From JALYLC01 sp035696365 (GTDB lineage Bacteria; Actinomycetota; Thermoleophilia; Gaiellales; JALYLC01): a stretch of 64,000 bases of DNA. The stretch covers positions 1 through 64,000 of the forward strand of contig DASRQS010000052.1 in NCBI GenBank assembly GCA_035696365.1. The letters are read 5' to 3'. A program made the position numbers and the translations under genes. The notes under the pieces are model-generated. The model searched no databases and was not told the DNA's origin. It saw nothing but the letters and a program-made list of their open reading frames with translations. Of this stretch, positions 19,221 to 30,719 are shown piece by piece; position 1 is the first letter of the stretch; each line of letters begins with the position of its first letter.

Positions 19221-19908
19221 GCCGCCACACGCTCGCCGGGCACGACCGGACCCTCGACGCAGAGCCGGACGAGTTCCCCTCCGAGCCTCACCGCGCAGCC
19301 GTAGCAGGCGCCGTAACCACACGCCATCGGCGCCTCGAGCGCGACCTGGCACGCCACGCCCGCCTCGGCGCAGGCCCCGGCGACGGCGCGCACGAGACCG
19401 TCGGGCCCGGCGGCGAACACGCCGGAGGCTCCCTCGAGCCGGGCATTCAGCAGGTCGAGCACGTTCACGGGCGGCAGCGCGATCTCGCGCCGAGCGGCCG
19501 GCACCAGCTCGGCGGCTCGCGCCGCGTCCTCGTCGCGGAAGGCGGCGAGGAGCTCCGCCGTGGGCAGGCGCTGCGAGAGCGGGGCGAGCAGGGCGACGCC
19601 GAATCCACCGCCGACCAGCAGCGGGGCGGGCCCGGCGGCACCCGTCTCGAAGCCGCGGCCGAAGGGCCCGAGCACCTCGACCTCCGCACCGACCCGGGCC
19701 AGTGCCTCGAGCGCCGGGCCGCGCGGCTGGCAGAGGAAGGTGACGCCCGCCTCGTCGGCGGCCACCGCCGACAGCGGGCGCGCCAGGAACCCGTCGTGCG
19801 CGAGCGCGCGCAGCATGTGGAACTGCCCGGGCTCCCCCGGCTCGAACGTGCGCTCGAGCCGGACCTGCGTGTAGGGCCCGAGCGGCTCGCAGGCCGCGAC
19901 GCGCGAGT

Positions 19909-19912
<4 letters not shown>
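19217..19912 (-). CDS. pyrK: Dihydroorotate dehydrogenase electron-transfer subunit
   Basis: A 231-residue PyrK with an FAD-binding barrel (RPLSAVAADEAG), a nucleotide-binding Rossmann half (LLVGGGFGVALLAPL) and the C-terminal [2Fe-2S] cluster motif MACGYGACYGCAV followed by LCVEGPVV. It carries electrons from PyrD to NAD+. It overlaps carB upstream and pyrD downstream by four bases each. Confidence 0.93.
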
Positions 19913-23069
<3,157 letters not shown>

Positions 23070-23070
<1 letters not shown>

Positions 23071-24161
23071 CAGCCGGTTCCCCCTGCCTGCCCGGCGCAG
23101 GCCTCCACGAACTCGGCCAGCTTCTCGCGCGCGTCGTGTGGCCCGGGCGAGGCCTCGGGGTGGAACTGCATGCTCCAGACCGGCCGCCCGCGCAGCCTCA
23201 AGCCCTCGACGGTGCCGTCGTAGAGCGAGCGATGCGTGACCTCGAGGGCGCCGTCGCCGTTCTCGGGCGCGCGCACGGCGAAGCCGTGATTCTGGCTCGT
23301 CACGAGCACGCGCCCCGAGGCGCTCTCGAGCACGGGGTGATTCGCGCCCCGATGACCGAACGGGAGCTTGAACGTCTCCAGCCCGAGCGCCCGGCCGAGC
23401 AACTGGTGGCCCAGGCAGATGCCGTAGAGCGGGCGACCCTGATCCACCATCGCGCGCACCTCGGCCACGTGGGCGTCCATCGAGCCGGGGTCGCCGGGCC
23501 CGTTGGCGAGCAGCACGCCGTCGGGTGCGAGTGCGTCGACTTGCGCCGCCGTGGCGTCGTGCGGGAGCACCGTGACGAGCGCGCCCGCCTGCTCCAGCAG
23601 GCGAACGATCGAGGCCTTGGCGCCGTAGTCGAGCACGACCACGTGACAGCGCGCGCCCGCGTTGGGGACGCCGTCCAGCTCGCCCGAGACCTCGCCGGCC
23701 AGTAGCCGCCCCGCCATCGGCGGCTCGGCGGCGAGCAGCGCGAGCGCCTCCTCGCGGCCGACGCCCTCGCCGCAGGCCACGCCGAGCATCGCCCCGCGGT
23801 CGCGCAGGTGCCGCACGAGCGCACGCGTGTCGAGGCCCGAGAGCGCGACGACGCCGGACTCGCGCAGCCAGTCCAGCAGGCCCTCGCGCCCGTTCGGCTT
23901 GTAGTTGCGCGCCTCGTGGCAGACCAGCGCGGTGGCCTGCACGCGGCGCGATTCCGAGGATGCGTCCTCGATGCCGTAATTGCCGATCATGGGCGCGGTG
24001 AAGGTGAGCAGCTGACGGGCGAAGCTCGGATCCGTGAGCGCTTCCTGGTAGCCCGTCATGGCGGTCGTGAACACGGCTTCGCCGACGGCCGCGCCAGGAG
24101 CGCCCACGCTCACACCGGGCCAGGCGGTCCCGTCCTCGAGGTAGAGGCCGACCGCGCTCAT
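23070..24161 (-). CDS. carA: Carbamoyl-phosphate synthase small (glutaminase) subunit
   Basis: A 363-residue CarA starting MSAVGLYLEDGTAWPG. The class I amidotransferase domain has the catalytic Cys in YGICLGHQLLGRALG and the His-Glu pair in SMQFHPEASPGP. It hydrolyses glutamine and feeds ammonia to CarB. ATG 24161 overlaps the pyrC stop as ATGA; a longer frame extending to 24551 is only antisense-like sequence over pyrC. Confidence 0.96.
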
Positions 24162-25504
24162 GCCGCCACCCCCGCCTTGGCGGCGTGCGCGGTCAGCCCG
24201 CCGGCCAGCGTCAGGAGGCAGCGCCCCTGCACCTCGCGTCCGAGGAATGCGCAGTTGCTGCTGCGCGAGCGGAGATCGTCCTCGCTGACCGTGTAGCGCT
24301 CGCGCAGGTCCCACAGCGCGAGATCCGCGACCGCCCCGACCGCGATCCGCGGGCGTTCGAGCCCGAAGGCGCGGGCAGGCCCCGCGGTCATGCGCTGCAC
24401 GATCAGCTCCAGCGGTACGACGCCGCTCTCCACCAGTCCGTGCACGAGCGCCGGGAAGGCCGTCTCGAGGCCGATCACGCCGTTCGGCGCCGCCGGGAAG
24501 GGGACTTCCTTCTCCGCCGGGTGGTGCGGCGCGTGGTCGGTCGCGATGCAATCGATCGTCCCGTCGCGCAAGCCCTCGATCAGCGCCTGCCGGTGCGGCT
24601 CGGCCGCGAGCGGCGGGCTCATCTTGAAGCGCGCCGCATCGAGCGTGAGCACCTCCTCGTCGGTCAGCAGCAGGTGGTGAGGCGAGGCCTCGCAGGAGAC
24701 GTCGACGCCCCAGTTGCGCGCTCGCCGGACTTCCTCGACCGACTGCTCGACGTGCAGATGGCAGATGTGCAGCGGGCGGCTCTCGTACTGGGCGATGCGC
24801 AGATCGCGGGCGATCATCGTCGACTCCGCGATGGCGGGATAGCCCACCAGGCCGAGCCGGGCGCAGACGGCGCCCTCGTGCATGTCGGCCGCGCGCGAGA
24901 GCGAGGTGTCCTCGCAGTGCAGCGAGAGCACGCGCCCGGTGGTGGCGGCGTACTGCAGCGTGCGGCGCAGCAGCGAGGCCGAGAGCACGGGCCGGCCGTC
25001 GTCGGAGTAGCCGCAGGCGCCGTAGTCGGCGAGCTCTCCCAGCGGCGCCATCTGCTCTCCTGCCTGACCCAGCGAGATGGCGGCCAGGAAGCCCACCCGC
25101 ACGCGCGCATCCACCGCCGCCCGCTCGTGCAGCGAGTCGAGCACCTGCGGCGAGTCGACGACCGGGTCGGTGTTGGGCATCGCCAGCACGCTGCAGTAGC
25201 CGCCGGCGGCGGCGGCCGCGGTGCCGGTCGCGACATCCTCCTTGTGCTCCTGGCCCGGGGTGCGCAGGTGGACGTGCGGGTCGATGAACGCGGGCAGCAG
25301 CGTGCAGCCGCCGGCCTCGATCACCTCGAGGCCCGCGGGCGCGTCGAGCGCCTCGCCGAGCCCTGCGATCTCCCCGCCCTGCACGAGCACGTCGAGAACC
25401 GCATCGATGCCCTCGCCGGGGTCGAGCACGCGCGCGCCGCGCACGAGCACGTCCGCAGCGCGCCCTGGCGCCTGCGTCAACCGTCCGGGCTCGCGTCCGC
25501 TCAC
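24158..25504 (-). CDS. pyrC: Dihydroorotase
   Basis: A 448-residue class I dihydroorotase. Metal ligands are visible in FIDPHVHLRTPGQEHKED, SLHCEDTSL, HICHLHVEQ and the DHAPHHPAEK loop. An Asp (GYSDDGRP) bridges the metals in class I enzymes. It closes carbamoyl aspartate to dihydroorotate. It overlaps pyrB upstream by four bases and carA downstream. Confidence 0.95.
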   Translation of the reverse strand: MSGREPGRLTQAPGRAADVLVRGARVLDPGEGIDAVLDVLVQGGEIAGLGEALDAPAGLEVIEAGGCTLLPAFIDPHVHLRTPGQEHKEDVATGTAAAAAGGYCSVLAMPNTDPVVDSPQVLDSLHERAAVDARVRVGFLAAISLGQAGEQMAPLGELADYGACGYSDDGRPVLSASLLRRTLQYAATTGRVLSLHCEDTSLSRAADMHEGAVCARLGLVGYPAIAESTMIARDLRIAQYESRPLHICHLHVEQSVEEVRRARNWGVDVSCEASPHHLLLTDEEVLTLDAARFKMSPPLAAEPHRQALIEGLRDGTIDCIATDHAPHHPAEKEVPFPAAPNGVIGLETAFPALVHGLVESGVVPLELIVQRMTAGPARAFGLERPRIAVGAVADLALWDLRERYTVSEDDLRSRSSNCAFLGREVQGRCLLTLAGGLTAHAAKAGVAA

Positions 25505-26460
25505 GCCGCCGCCTCCGGCCCGGCGAGCAGGTCGTAGAGCACGGCCATGCGCACGACGAGCCCCGCGCGCACCTGCCTGGTCACGAGCGAGGCCGCCGAG
25601 TCGGCCACCTCGTCGCTGATCTCGACGCCGCGGTTCATCGGGCCCGGGTGCATGACGACCTGTCCCTCGCGCAGGCGGGCCGACGTGACGCCGTAGCGCA
25701 GCGTGTACTCACGCAGGCTCGGTACGTAGGCCTCGCCGGGCAGCATCCGCTCGCGCTGCATGCGCAGGACGTAGACGACGTCCGCGGAGGCGATGTCGGC
25801 GATGTCGTGGGAGACCGACACCCCGGTCGCGTCGATGTCGCGCGGGATCAGCGAGGGCGGGCCGACGAGCGTGACGTGGGCGCCGCAGGCCAGCAGCAGC
25901 GCGAGGTTCGACCGCGCCACGCGCGAGTGCAGCACGTCGCCGACGATCGCGACGTGCACTCCCTCCACGCGCCCGAGTGCCGCTCGCATCGTGTAGAGGT
26001 CGAGCAGGCTCTGGGTCGGGTGCTGGTGGGCGCCGTCGCCGGCGTTGACCACCGCGGCGCGCGTGTAGCGCGTGGCGAGCGCCGCCGCACCGACCTGCGG
26101 GTGGCGGATCACCACGACGTCGGGGCCGTAGGCGTCGAGGGTCAGGAGCGTGTCCTTCAGCGTCTCGCCCTTCTCCACCGACGACCCGCTGGACTTGAGC
26201 GCGATCGTGTCCGCCGAGAGCCGCTTGGCCGCGAGCTCGAACGAGGAGGACGTGCGCGTCGAGGCCTCGAAGAAGACGCTCAGGACCGTGCGGCCGCGCA
26301 GCGTCGGCAGCTTCTTGACCTCGCGCTCGGCGACCGCCTCGAAGCTGGCGGCCAGCCCCAGCAGGCGCTCCACCGTGGCCCGGTCGAGATCCTCGCTGGA
26401 GAGCAGATGGCGGGTGCCGGTGACCCGCACCGGGGCCGGCTCGGTCAGCACGGCAATCAT
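25501..26460 (-). CDS. pyrB: Aspartate carbamoyltransferase catalytic subunit
   Basis: A 319-residue ATCase with the carbamoyl-phosphate site FFEASTRTSSSFE and KSSGSSVEKGETLKDT, and HPGPMNRGVEI near the C-terminus. No pyrI is nearby, so control is through PyrR rather than a regulatory subunit. It is second in the operon, and its ATG overlaps the pyrR stop by four bases. Confidence 0.96.
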   Translation of the reverse strand: MIAVLTEPAPVRVTGTRHLLSSEDLDRATVERLLGLAASFEAVAEREVKKLPTLRGRTVLSVFFEASTRTSSSFELAAKRLSADTIALKSSGSSVEKGETLKDTLLTLDAYGPDVVVIRHPQVGAAALATRYTRAAVVNAGDGAHQHPTQSLLDLYTMRAALGRVEGVHVAIVGDVLHSRVARSNLALLLACGAHVTLVGPPSLIPRDIDATGVSVSHDIADIASADVVYVLRMQRERMLPGEAYVPSLREYTLRYGVTSARLREGQVVMHPGPMNRGVEISDEVADSAASLVTRQVRAGLVVRMAVLYDLLAGPEAAA

Positions 26461-27035
26461 CGCGCGCCCGTCTCGAGCACGACCTCGTCGGCCGCGTCGT
26501 CCTCGCCCAGGTGGACGCGCACGCGCTCGGCGCGCGAGGTCGGCAGGTTCTTGCCGACCACGTCGGCGCGGATCGGCAGCTCGCGGTGCCCGCGGTCGCA
26601 GAGCACGGCCAGCCGTACGCGGGCCGGCCGGCCGTAGTCGAAGACCGCCTCGATGGCAGCCCGCACGGTGCGGCCGGTGTAGAGCACGTCGTCCACGATC
26701 ACGACGGTCGCGCCGTCGAGCGGGAAGTCGAGCGAGGAGGCCTTTACGATCGGCTGCGGATGCGCGCGCGTCTCGCCGCCGCGCAATCCCATGTCGTCGC
26801 GGTAGAAGGTGATGTCGAGCGCACCAACGGGCACCTCGACGCCGGCGATCTCGGCCAGCAGGGTGGCGAGCCGCCGTGCCAGCGTGACGCCGCGCGTGTA
26901 GATGCCGACGAGCGCAAGGCGGTCGAGCGACTCGCCCTCACGCTCCACGATCTCGTGCGCCATGCGGCGCAGCGTGCGGCCGATCTGCTCGGCGTCCAGC
27001 AGCACCGTGGGCGCCGTGGAGGCAGGGGTCGTCAT
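26457..27035 (-). CDS. pyrR: Pyrimidine operon regulator / uracil phosphoribosyltransferase PyrR
   Basis: A 192-residue PyrR with the PRPP loop VVIVDDVLYTGRTVRA and the flexible loop ITFYRDDMGLRG. PyrR binds pyr mRNA when UMP is high and represses expression; it also has weak UPRTase activity. It is the first gene of the operon. A CCAGAGAG motif, part of the PyrR RNA consensus, lies in the leader next to the ribosome site (AAGGAG at 27044-27049), suggesting autogenous translational repression. Confidence 0.95.
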   Translation of the reverse strand: MTTPASTAPTVLLDAEQIGRTLRRMAHEIVEREGESLDRLALVGIYTRGVTLARRLATLLAEIAGVEVPVGALDITFYRDDMGLRGGETRAHPQPIVKASSLDFPLDGATVVIVDDVLYTGRTVRAAIEAVFDYGRPARVRLAVLCDRGHRELPIRADVVGKNLPTSRAERVRVHLGEDDAADEVVLETGAR

Positions 27036-27055
27036 TCGTTCAGCTCCTTCCCGGG

Positions 27056-27063
27056 CTCTCTGG
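27056..27063 (-). promoter_or_regulatory. Candidate PyrR-binding site in the pyr leader
   Basis: Minus-strand CCAGAGAG sits in the loop of a small hairpin flanked by CGG/CCG, with an outer TCCC/GGGA pairing. It ends about 6 nt before the AAGGAG ribosome site of pyrR. It matches the core of the known PyrR binding loop (UCCAGAGAGGCU-like). Confidence 0.5.
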
Positions 27064-27087
27064 CCGCGGCTTTAAAGGGACTGCGGT

Positions 27088-27119
27088 GCGGCGCAACGCG
27101 CCGCTCACGGAGGCTAGCA
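27088..27119 (-). promoter_or_regulatory. Candidate pyr operon promoter and 5' hairpin
   Basis: An extended -10, TGCTAGCCT, reads on the minus strand at 27119-27111. The predicted start is near 27104, where a perfect GCGGCGC/GCGCCGC hairpin (27104-27088) begins. No -35 is evident. The leader to pyrR would be about 70 nt. Confidence 0.35.
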
Positions 27120-27204
27120 GGAGGGGTCGCCGCGCCGCCGGAGGCACGGCGTTGAGACTGCGCGGATGTCCCTGGAGCAAGCAGGCGAGCTGCGCGTGCG
27201 CCAG

Positions 27205-27374
27205 CTGCCTGGGCCGCCGAACGGAGCTTCCCCGAGCTGAGGCTGGAGTGGTCATCGGGAACGACTGCGCACGCCGCGTGTTCGAGTCGGCCGGGTTCGT
27301 CGTCCACGGCGAGACGAACGTGGAGCAGCGACGGCCGCACGCTCCAGGAGTACGTGATGACCCGCCGGCTCTGA
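27205..27374 (+). pseudogene. GNAT acetyltransferase remnant
   Basis: Pieces of a GNAT C-terminus are readable on the + strand only by switching frames: PELRLE, then VVIGNDCARRVFESAGFVV followed by HGETNVEQ, then DGRTLQEYVMTRRL and a TGA at 27374. At least two frameshifts separate them, and the N-terminal half is gone. It is therefore a decayed gene, in the 540-nt gap between pyrR and the cupin gene. The half repeat at 27382-27394 and the full palindromic repeat at 27505 follow it. Confidence 0.55.
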
Positions 27375-27504
27375 CCGGGCGCAAAGTGGCACTCGCGACG
27401 CCGGCGGCCGCGGCCGTTACAGCCGGGGCACAGGTTGCCGATTCGGGTCTGACAGGGCGATTGGAGGTCACCCGAGGGCCATCGGCGCGGCCTGGGAGGG
27501 CGGA

Positions 27505-27539
27505 GGCCAAATGGCACACGCCGCGGGTGCCACTTGGCC
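27505..27539. repeat. Palindromic repeat copy 4
   Basis: GGCCAAATGGCAC and GTGCCACTTGGCC (13-nt arms, one mismatch-type A/C-side change compensated as G-T) surround the 9-nt loop ACGCCGCGG. It has the same 35-nt plan as the copies at 2585 and 2973. A solitary left arm (CAAAGTGGCAC, 27382-27392) lies 120 nt away. Confidence 0.85.
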
Positions 27540-27578
27540 GTGTCGCCTCCAGCGGCCGATCGCCGCCCGGGGTGGCGG

Positions 27579-27938
27579 CTAGTCGAAGTACGTGTCGTCG
27601 TGCGTGTAGGGCGGCGCGCAGCAGCAGAGGAAGCGGAGCTCGTCGTCACCGAGCGCCGTGATCTCGTGCCAGGCGCCCGGCGGGATGGCGACTGCCTCGC
27701 CCGGGCCGAGCTCGGCGTGCGCGCCGTCGAGCTCCATGTCGGCTCTGCCCTCGAGGATGAAGTAGATCTCCTCGGTGACGGCGTGGTAGTGGCGCTGGGT
27801 GCTGCGGCCGGCGGGCAGCCGGGACTCGGCGAGGCTCTGCAGGGCCGTGCCGCCGGTCGGCAGGCCGAAGAGCTCGCGGATCGTCGAGCCGTCCTTCGTC
27901 GTGAACGCCGTCGCGGCGTCGAGGGAACGTGTTTCCAT
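27579..27938 (-). CDS. Small cupin-domain protein
   Basis: A 119-residue single cupin. The two metal motifs are visible: RHYHAVTEEIYFILEGRADM (His-His-Glu) and PPGAWHEITALGDDEL. The C-terminus CCCAPPYTHDDTYFD is typical of small cupins that bind a metal and a small ligand; the function is unknown. ATG 27938 was chosen because the -10 TAGTCT lies 7 nt upstream and the upstream frame is antisense to the neighbour. It is divergent from the 166-aa gene with 25 nt between starts. Confidence 0.85.
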   Translation of the reverse strand: METRSLDAATAFTTKDGSTIRELFGLPTGGTALQSLAESRLPAGRSTQRHYHAVTEEIYFILEGRADMELDGAHAELGPGEAVAIPPGAWHEITALGDDELRFLCCCAPPYTHDDTYFD

Positions 27939-27945
27939 GGCCCGG

Positions 27946-27955
27946 AGACTAGGCT
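27946..27955. promoter_or_regulatory. Shared divergent -10 region, cupin / 166-aa gene
   Basis: Minus-strand TAGTCT (27951-27946) lies 7 nt before the cupin ATG. Plus-strand TAGGCT (27950-27955) lies 8 nt before the other ATG. The hexamers share TA at 27950-27951, exactly as in the dtd/acyl-CoA dehydrogenase gap. Confidence 0.55.
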
Positions 27956-27963
27956 GCCGTGGG

Positions 27964-28464
27964 ATGGCGAGCGATCGCCCACCGCCGCTCGACCTACGCC
28001 CTGAGGATGCGATCGACCTCGGGTACGCGACCGACTTCCACATCCTGCTGCGGGCGATCGACGAGGCGATGCCCGAGGACGCGATCCTCGTACTCGAAGG
28101 CGACGCCACAGCTCCTGCCGTCGCGGCCTTCCTGCGCGAGCACGAGGCGGCCGACAGGCGCGAGCTCGTGCCCAACTCCCCGGGGAAGGTCCAGGTCTTC
28201 CATCTGCCGCTGGCACACGGCAACCTCAGCCGGCTGCGCCTGCAGGTGGCCGAGGGGTGCGCGTCGCCGGAGATCGCGTTCCACCTCGCCGTCTACCGGG
28301 AGGATGAGGTGCTGCTCTGGGCGCACGATGCCGGCGACGGCTCCGTGCTGCTCGCGCTCTCGTTGCCCGACGAGACGATCGAGCGGTTCCGCGCGGCGCT
28401 CGGCGCCACGCTCAGGCCGTACGTGCGCTACCGCTGGTTCGGCTTACGCCGCGTGCGCGACTAG
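27964..28464 (+). CDS. Hypothetical protein (166 aa)
   Basis: A soluble 166-residue protein starting MASDRPPPLDLRPEDAIDL. The alternating pattern (AIDEAMPEDAILVLEGDAT; FHLAVYREDEVLLWAHDAGDGSVLLALSL) suggests a small alpha/beta fold. No catalytic motif is recognised. A leaderless start is predicted from the -10 at 27950. Its 3' end overlaps the convergent methyltransferase gene by 21 nt. Confidence 0.75.
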   Translation: MASDRPPPLDLRPEDAIDLGYATDFHILLRAIDEAMPEDAILVLEGDATAPAVAAFLREHEAADRRELVPNSPGKVQVFHLPLAHGNLSRLRLQVAEGCASPEIAFHLAVYREDEVLLWAHDAGDGSVLLALSLPDETIERFRAALGATLRPYVRYRWFGLRRVRD

Positions 28465-29172
28465 GAGCTGCCAGCGCAGAACCGTCGCGAGCGGCGGGTC
28501 GTCCGACCTGGCTTCGGCCTCCAGCCGCTCGGCAGCAGCGACGACCTGCTCGGGCGGCAGCAGGTGGATGGTCGAGAGATGGCGCGCCCGCAGTTGCTCC
28601 GCCGCCCGCTCGCGCGTGACGGAACCGCTCTGCTCGAACCAGCGCAGCCGCACGTCGCCGAAGCCGGCGTTCGCGAGCTCGCGCTCGAGCACCTCGGCCG
28701 ACGGGAAGCGAGCCAGATCGAGCGCGGGGAGATCGGGCAGGTACGCCCTCAGATGGTGGCCGGTGAAGTGGTCGGGTGCGAACGTCCAGACGAACAGCCG
28801 GCCTCCCGAGACGAGCACGCGACGCACCTCGGTCAGGGCGGCGGGCCTGCGATCGCCCAGGGTGTGGACGACCAAGCGCATCGTCACCGCATCGAACCAG
28901 CCCTTGCGGAACGGGAGGTCGTCGGCCTGCGCGAGCTTGAAGGCCGCGCCGCGCACCTGTCGCTCGCGCGCCTTCGCGAGCATTGGCTCCGAGGCGTCGA
29001 CGCCCCAGGCCTTCACGCCCAGGCGCTCAACGGCAGTCTCGACCAGCGCTCCCGTCCCGCAGCCGACGTCGAGCAGCCTGGTCGCGGCCCCGAGCCCCTC
29101 CGCGATCGTGAACTCGAACTGCGCCGCGAGCTGCTCCTCCGAAGCGCGCAACTCGTCGTAGCGCTCCGCCAT
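28444..29172 (-). CDS. SAM-dependent methyltransferase (class I)
   Basis: About 242 residues with SAM motif I LLDVGCGTGALVETA, motif II WGVDASEPMLAKAR, QADDLPFRKGWFDAVTMRLV and the post-motif LTEVRRVLVSGGRLFVWTF. It resembles UbiE/arsenite-type small-molecule methyltransferases; the substrate is unknown. ATG 29172 is the first standard start, but the conserved segment IFDRMAERYDELR begins before it. The true start may be a rare codon (ATT at 29214) overlapping the stop of the DUF2007 gene. Confidence 0.85.
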   Translation of the reverse strand: MAERYDELRASEEQLAAQFEFTIAEGLGAATRLLDVGCGTGALVETAVERLGVKAWGVDASEPMLAKARERQVRGAAFKLAQADDLPFRKGWFDAVTMRLVVHTLGDRRPAALTEVRRVLVSGGRLFVWTFAPDHFTGHHLRAYLPDLPALDLARFPSAEVLERELANAGFGDVRLRWFEQSGSVTRERAAEQLRARHLSTIHLLPPEQVVAAAERLEAEARSDDPPLATVLRWQLLVAHAA

Positions 29173-29206
29173 GCGATCGAAGATCGCGGCCGGCGTGCGG
29201 TCCGGG

Positions 29207-29440
29207 TCAGTAATCGTCGTCCTCGGAATCGTCGGCGGATTCGAGCAGGGCTTCCTCGGCCGCGGCCACGAGGGCCGACTCGACGAGCACGCGGCACGGG
29301 CCGTCGTGCGGCACCCCGCCGAGCACACCCTCGGCGCCCTCCAGCCGGCCGTTGATGCCGACGTCGGCCAGCGTCCGCAGGATCAGGTCGGCCTCGGCCG
29401 CGTCGCCTGCGACGGCGATCGTCACCAATCCTTCGCTCAT
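29207..29440 (-). CDS. DUF2007-type small protein
   Basis: A 77-residue protein starting MSEGLVTIAVAGDAAEADLILRTLADVG, with an acidic tail SADDSEDDDY. The pattern (strand, helix picking up two subunits, VLVESALVAAAEEAL) matches the putative signal-transducing DUF2007 family, whose role is unknown. Its ATG overlaps the RNase Z stop (ATGA), and its stop overlaps the likely methyltransferase start. The three genes are probably co-translated. Confidence 0.75.
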   Translation of the reverse strand: MSEGLVTIAVAGDAAEADLILRTLADVGINGRLEGAEGVLGGVPHDGPCRVLVESALVAAAEEALLESADDSEDDDY

Positions 29441-30405
29441 GGGGCCTTCTCCTCGTCCGGATGCGCGCCCCCGCGCCGCAGCTCCGGCGCTCCGCGCTCC
29501 GGCAGCGGGAGCTCGATCGTATCGAAATCACGCGGCACGACGGTGGCCGCGAAGATCGCACGCGCCTCGTCCTTGATCATGCGCGGCGTCGCGCGCTGGC
29601 CGAGATGCGTGAGGGCCAGCAGCTTGACCTCGCTCGCGGCCGCCAGCTCGGCCGCCTCTGCAGCCGTCGAGTGACGCGTCTCGCGCGCGCGCGCGAGATC
29701 CTCCGATGAGAAGCTCGCCTCATGCACGAGCAGGTCGGCCCCCAGCGCGGCACGGCGCACGGCCGTGCTGGGCCGGGTGTCGCCGCTGAAGACCAGCGTC
29801 CGGCCTCGCCGCGCCGGGCCGAGCACCGCGTCGGCCGTGACGACCGAGCCGTCGGGGGTCGTCACCGATCCGCCGCGCTGGAGCTCACCGAAGGCAGGGC
29901 CCTCGGGCACGCCTCGGCGCCGCGCCTCGTCGACGTCGAACTGCCCCGGCCGCTCGTCCTCGTGCAGCTCCCACGCCACCGCGGGCCCGCGGTGGTCGAC
30001 GGAGTGCGCGATCAGCCGGTAGCCGTCGCCCGGCACCTCGTCGCCGCTGCCGAGCTCGCGCGCGTGCAGCGGGAAGCCGAGGCGCCCGACGATCGGCGCG
30101 AAGATCGTGAGCAGGTCGGACAACCCCGACGGCCCGTACAGCTCGAGCCCCTGCTCGCGGCCGCGCAGGTCATAGGTCTTGAGCAGGCCCGGCAGCCCGA
30201 GCACGTGGTCGGCGTGGTAGTGGCTGAAGAGCACGACGTTGAGGTCGACGAGCCCGATCTGGGAGCGCAGCAGCTGCCGCTGGGTGCCCTCGCCACAGTC
30301 GAGCAGGATGCGATCCCCGCCCCGCCTGATCAGCGTCGCCGCGGGAGCGCGCCGCGCCGTCGGGGTCGAGCCGGCGGTGCCCAGGAAGACGACGTCCAGG
30401 TCCAC
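29437..30405 (-). CDS. rnz: Ribonuclease Z
   Basis: A 322-residue RNase Z of the metallo-beta-lactamase superfamily: FLGTAGSTPTARRAPAA, LDCGEGTQRQLLRS, the metal motif FSHYHADHVLGLPGLL, FSGDTRPS and LTHLGQRA. It cuts the 3' trailer from tRNA precursors. The GTG at 30405 is preceded by TAGACT with 7 nt spacing, again a leaderless arrangement. The C-terminal 25 residues are charged and dispensable-looking. Confidence 0.93.
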   Translation of the reverse strand: MDLDVVFLGTAGSTPTARRAPAATLIRRGGDRILLDCGEGTQRQLLRSQIGLVDLNVVLFSHYHADHVLGLPGLLKTYDLRGREQGLELYGPSGLSDLLTIFAPIVGRLGFPLHARELGSGDEVPGDGYRLIAHSVDHRGPAVAWELHEDERPGQFDVDEARRRGVPEGPAFGELQRGGSVTTPDGSVVTADAVLGPARRGRTLVFSGDTRPSTAVRRAALGADLLVHEASFSSEDLARARETRHSTAAEAAELAAASEVKLLALTHLGQRATPRMIKDEARAIFAATVVPRDFDTIELPLPERGAPELRRGGAHPDEEKAP

Positions 30406-30412
30406 CGTGCCG

Positions 30413-30418
30413 AGTCTA
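30413..30418 (-). promoter_or_regulatory. Candidate -10 of rnz
   Basis: Minus-strand TAGACT ends 7 nt before the GTG start. The -35 is not recognisable. Confidence 0.4.
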
Positions 30419-30440
30419 GGGCCACCGTGGGAAGCGGAGG

Positions 30441-30719
30441 TCAGCCGGCGACGCGCAGGACGGCCCGGCCGTCCGTGACCTCGCCCCCGCCCCTGAGCGC
30501 GTGCAGCCGCGCGCGGCGAAGCGCGCTGGCCGACGCCGGCAGGGGCGGCTGGATCGAGGCGACGATCGGAAGCGCCCGGCCGACGAAGCCGGCGACGTCG
30601 CCGTCGTAGCTGCCCGCGCTGTCCGCGAGCGCATCGACGAGGTCGAGGGCGACGAGTCTCCCCGTCCAGGGCGCCGTTCCCCCTTCGGCGCCGCCCGGCA
30701 GCACGCTGAGGGCGCTCAC
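30441..30719 (-). CDS. Hypothetical protein in the SOS-controlled LysM operon (92 aa)
   Basis: A 92-residue protein starting at GTG 30719, which overlaps the LysM stop as GTGA. It includes GRLVALDLVDALADSAG, YDGDVAGFVGRALPIVASIQ and RRARLHALRGGGEVTDGRAV, with no signal peptide or membrane helix. It is not recognised. Because it is translationally coupled to the LysM protein and has no other promoter, it should be induced by DNA damage. Confidence 0.6.
   Translation of the reverse strand: MSALSVLPGGAEGGTAPWTGRLVALDLVDALADSAGSYDGDVAGFVGRALPIVASIQPPLPASASALRRARLHALRGGGEVTDGRAVLRVAG

Noticed and set aside
27040..27519. A 159-residue minus-strand frame upstream of pyrR
   Set aside because: It translates a palindromic repeat and the GNAT remnant in antisense, and has no codon or motif support.
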